A stretch of DNA of 8,331 nt from positions 1 through 8,331 of the forward strand of contig JAVCCD010000113.1 in assembly GCA_030765665.1 (NCBI GenBank). Direction: 5' to 3'. Within the stretch, counting starts at the first letter, position 1. Each line of letters begins with the position of its first letter. Of the stretch, positions 6,969 through 8,331 are shown in pieces. The position numbers and the translations under genes are program-made. This stretch comes from Candidatus Tenebribacter mawsonii. GTDB lineage: Bacteria; Cloacimonadota; Cloacimonadia; Cloacimonadales; TCS61. The notes beneath the pieces are model-generated. The model worked only from the letters and a program-made list of their open reading frames with translations. It made no database searches and was not told the DNA's origin.

Positions 6969-7568
6969 ATGTTAGAAACTATAATACTTTCAGCAGGTCA
7001 ATCAAGCAGAATGGGAAGAGATAAAGCTTTATTAGATATTAATGGAATTCCGGCGATTATACATATAATCAATAAAGTTATTTCTTTTTCAGACCACATT
7101 TACATTATACTTGGAGATAATTTGGAATCAGTAAAGAGTAGGGTTTTGGAGTACTTTGAAAACCATGATTGTATAAGCTTTATTCACAATGAAGTACACT
7201 TAAAGGGAATGTTCTCTTCAATTCGAAAAGGCTTTCAGGAAGTAAAAGGTGAAAATGGAATCATGCTGCAATTGATTGATCAGCCTTTTATTTCACAGAA
7301 TGTTTATGAAGAACTTGTTTCAAACTACAGTTCAGAAAACCTAATAATGCAGCCTTCTTATATAAAAGGTGAGTTTAAGCGTGGAGGGCATCCACTTGTA
7401 TTTGCTCCAGCGTTTAAAGATATTGTACTTTCACATGCAGATGAGTATCAATTGAATGAGATTATAAAAAAATATAGTGAGCGCAGAAAATTTATTGAAG
7501 TAACTGATGAATCGATTCTGCATAATTTAAACACAAAAAAAGATTTTAACGATAAATTATCAGGATAA
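6969..7568 (+). CDS. mocA: Molybdenum cofactor nucleotidyltransferase, MocA/MobA-like
   Basis: This NTP-transferase family enzyme attaches CMP (MocA) or GMP (MobA) to the molybdopterin cofactor before insertion into a molybdoenzyme. The 199-residue length fits MocA (about 190-200). The nucleotide-binding signature is L-S-A-G-Q-S-S-R-M-G-R-D-K at 7-19. Other family blocks are L-K-G-M-F-S-S-I-R-K-G (78-88), Q-L-I-D-Q-P-F-I (101-108, with metal-binding D104), R-G-G-H-P-L-V-F (138-145) and the C-terminal L-N-T-K-K-D-F (187-193, usually D-I-D-T-P-E-D). AGGT 4 bases before the ATG is the ribosome binding site. The XdhC gene starts 5 bp downstream; XdhC serves xanthine-dehydrogenase-type enzymes, which use the cytosine form of the cofactor, so MocA is favoured over MobA. 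Cytidylyl versus guanylyl specificity is inferred from context, not from residues. Confidence 0.87.
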   Translation: MLETIILSAGQSSRMGRDKALLDINGIPAIIHIINKVISFSDHIYIILGDNLESVKSRVLEYFENHDCISFIHNEVHLKGMFSSIRKGFQEVKGENGIMLQLIDQPFISQNVYEELVSNYSSENLIMQPSYIKGEFKRGGHPLVFAPAFKDIVLSHADEYQLNEIIKKYSERRKFIEVTDESILHNLNTKKDFNDKLSG

Positions 7569-7573
7569 AAATT

Positions 7574-8331
7574 ATGGAATTAGCAGTATTTGACGTTTTA
7601 CAAAAAGCTGTAGAGAATCAGAAACAAGGGATTGCTTTTGTTCTGGCTACAATAGTGGAAGGTGTAGAAAAAACACCCGGACGTTCCGGATTTAAACTGA
7701 TTGCCTATGAAGATAAAACAAGTGAAGGAACAGTAGGCGGTGGTAAACTGGAGAGAATGGTACTGGATAAATGTGAGGAAATTCATATAACCAAAGAAAA
7801 TGCTTTTCTGGAATTTGAGCTGACTGAAACCTCCGAAGGAATCGGCATGATGTGTGGGGGAAATGCAAAGATCTACTTAGAATATTTTCCACCAACTAAG
7901 AAGATATATATTTTTGGAGCAGGACACCTCTGCAGAAGTATTGTACCCATTTTTAATTCAATTGGATTTTATTGCATTGTTATAGATAACAGAGAAGAAT
8001 ATGGTAACAAAGAAAGAATCCCGCTTGCTAAAGAAGTTTTTGCAACAGACTATTTTGAGTTCTTAAAGAAATTTGAACCTCAAGAAAATGACTCAGTTGT
8101 TATATTTACTCATGGGCACAAATATGATTTTGATATTTTGGATAAATTATGTGAGAAAAATGTTCAAGTGAAATATATTGGAATGATTGGATCGAAAATA
8201 AAGGCTGCTGATGCTTTAAATAAAATTAAGAAAAATAATTATAGGGGAGCCTTGATAGATAGTGTTCATGCACCTATTGGGTTAAACATTGGTAAGACAA
8301 CAACACAGGAGATCGCTATTGCAATTACTGC
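7574..8331 (+). CDS. xdhC: XdhC-family molybdenum hydroxylase maturation factor, 3' end cut by the window
   Basis: XdhC proteins bind the molybdenum cofactor, promote its sulfuration and hand it to xanthine-dehydrogenase or aldehyde-oxidase-type hydroxylases in the cytoplasm. ATG at 7574, 5 bp after the mocA stop and preceded by AGGA, opens 252 codons without a stop. The N-terminal XdhC/CoxI domain shows V-L-A-T-I-V-E-G-x3-T-P-G-R-S-G (23-39), G-T-V-G-G-G-K-L-E (52-60) and G-M-M-C-G-G (91-96, with C94). The C-terminal Rossmann domain starts I-Y-I-F-G-A-G-H (111-118), then has V-V-I-F-T-H-G-H (175-182), Y-I-G-M-I-G-S-K (201-208) and H-A-P-I-G-L-N-I-G (232-240). The family usually ends soon after the Q-E-I-A-I-A-I block, so few residues are missing. 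The target hydroxylase is not in the window. Confidence 0.93.
   Translation, partial: MELAVFDVLQKAVENQKQGIAFVLATIVEGVEKTPGRSGFKLIAYEDKTSEGTVGGGKLERMVLDKCEEIHITKENAFLEFELTETSEGIGMMCGGNAKIYLEYFPPTKKIYIFGAGHLCRSIVPIFNSIGFYCIVIDNREEYGNKERIPLAKEVFATDYFEFLKKFEPQENDSVVIFTHGHKYDFDILDKLCEKNVQVKYIGMIGSKIKAADALNKIKKNNYRGALIDSVHAPIGLNIGKTTTQEIAIAIT

Noticed and set aside
7598..7895. Two overlapping minus-strand frames of 62 and 67 codons
   Set aside because: They are antisense to the N-terminal domain of XdhC, which is clearly coding on the plus strand.

Overview
The window is AT-rich bacterial DNA whose layout suggests an anaerobic or fermentative member of the FCB group. A Cloacimonadota-like bacterium is my best guess, at low confidence. 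The clues are a PorV/PorQ-like outer-membrane barrel protein (so a Gram-negative envelope), tightly packed genes with ordinary AGGAG-type ribosome binding sites, and low GC. No taxonomic marker gene is present.

Left edge (1-1044). Positions 1-79 on the minus strand carry the first 26 codons of an IS3-type transposase OrfA-like protein, with a clean AGGAG site. Its upstream flank, up to about 120-130, looks like the end of that insertion sequence. It abuts an outer-membrane beta-barrel gene on the plus strand that has lost its signal peptide and first strand. The apparent TTG start of that frame lies inside the presumed IS end, so the barrel gene is best read as an IS-truncated remnant.

Convergent gap (1045-1231). 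This holds seven and a half copies of an 8-bp tandem repeat, GTCTTTGA or TTCTTTGA, ending just downstream of the cardiolipin synthase stop codon. No convincing terminator was seen.

Minus-strand operon (6858 down to 1232). Five genes are almost end to end: a GAF plus HD-GYP cyclic-di-GMP phosphodiesterase with a large insertion in the HD-GYP domain, a SpoU/TrmH-family rRNA or tRNA 2'-O-methyltransferase, a DusB-like tRNA-dihydrouridine synthase, a TPR-repeat protein and a cardiolipin synthase. Junctions are a 1-base TAATG overlap, 2 bp, about 16 bp and 3 bp, which suggests one coupled transcript. It joins nucleotide signalling, RNA modification and membrane lipid synthesis.

Divergent control region (6859-6968). 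This 110-bp gap contains a widely spaced inverted repeat built on ATTTGACA. The right copy could be the -35 element for the minus operon.

Right end (6969-8331). A MocA-type molybdenum cofactor nucleotidyltransferase is followed 5 bp later by XdhC, which runs off the window a few codons before its expected end. Together they mature a molybdenum hydroxylase (xanthine dehydrogenase-like) that probably lies outside the window.

No CRISPR array, tRNA, rRNA, phage genes or clear defence system were seen. The most notable item is the cryptic IS junction and the truncated outer-membrane gene.
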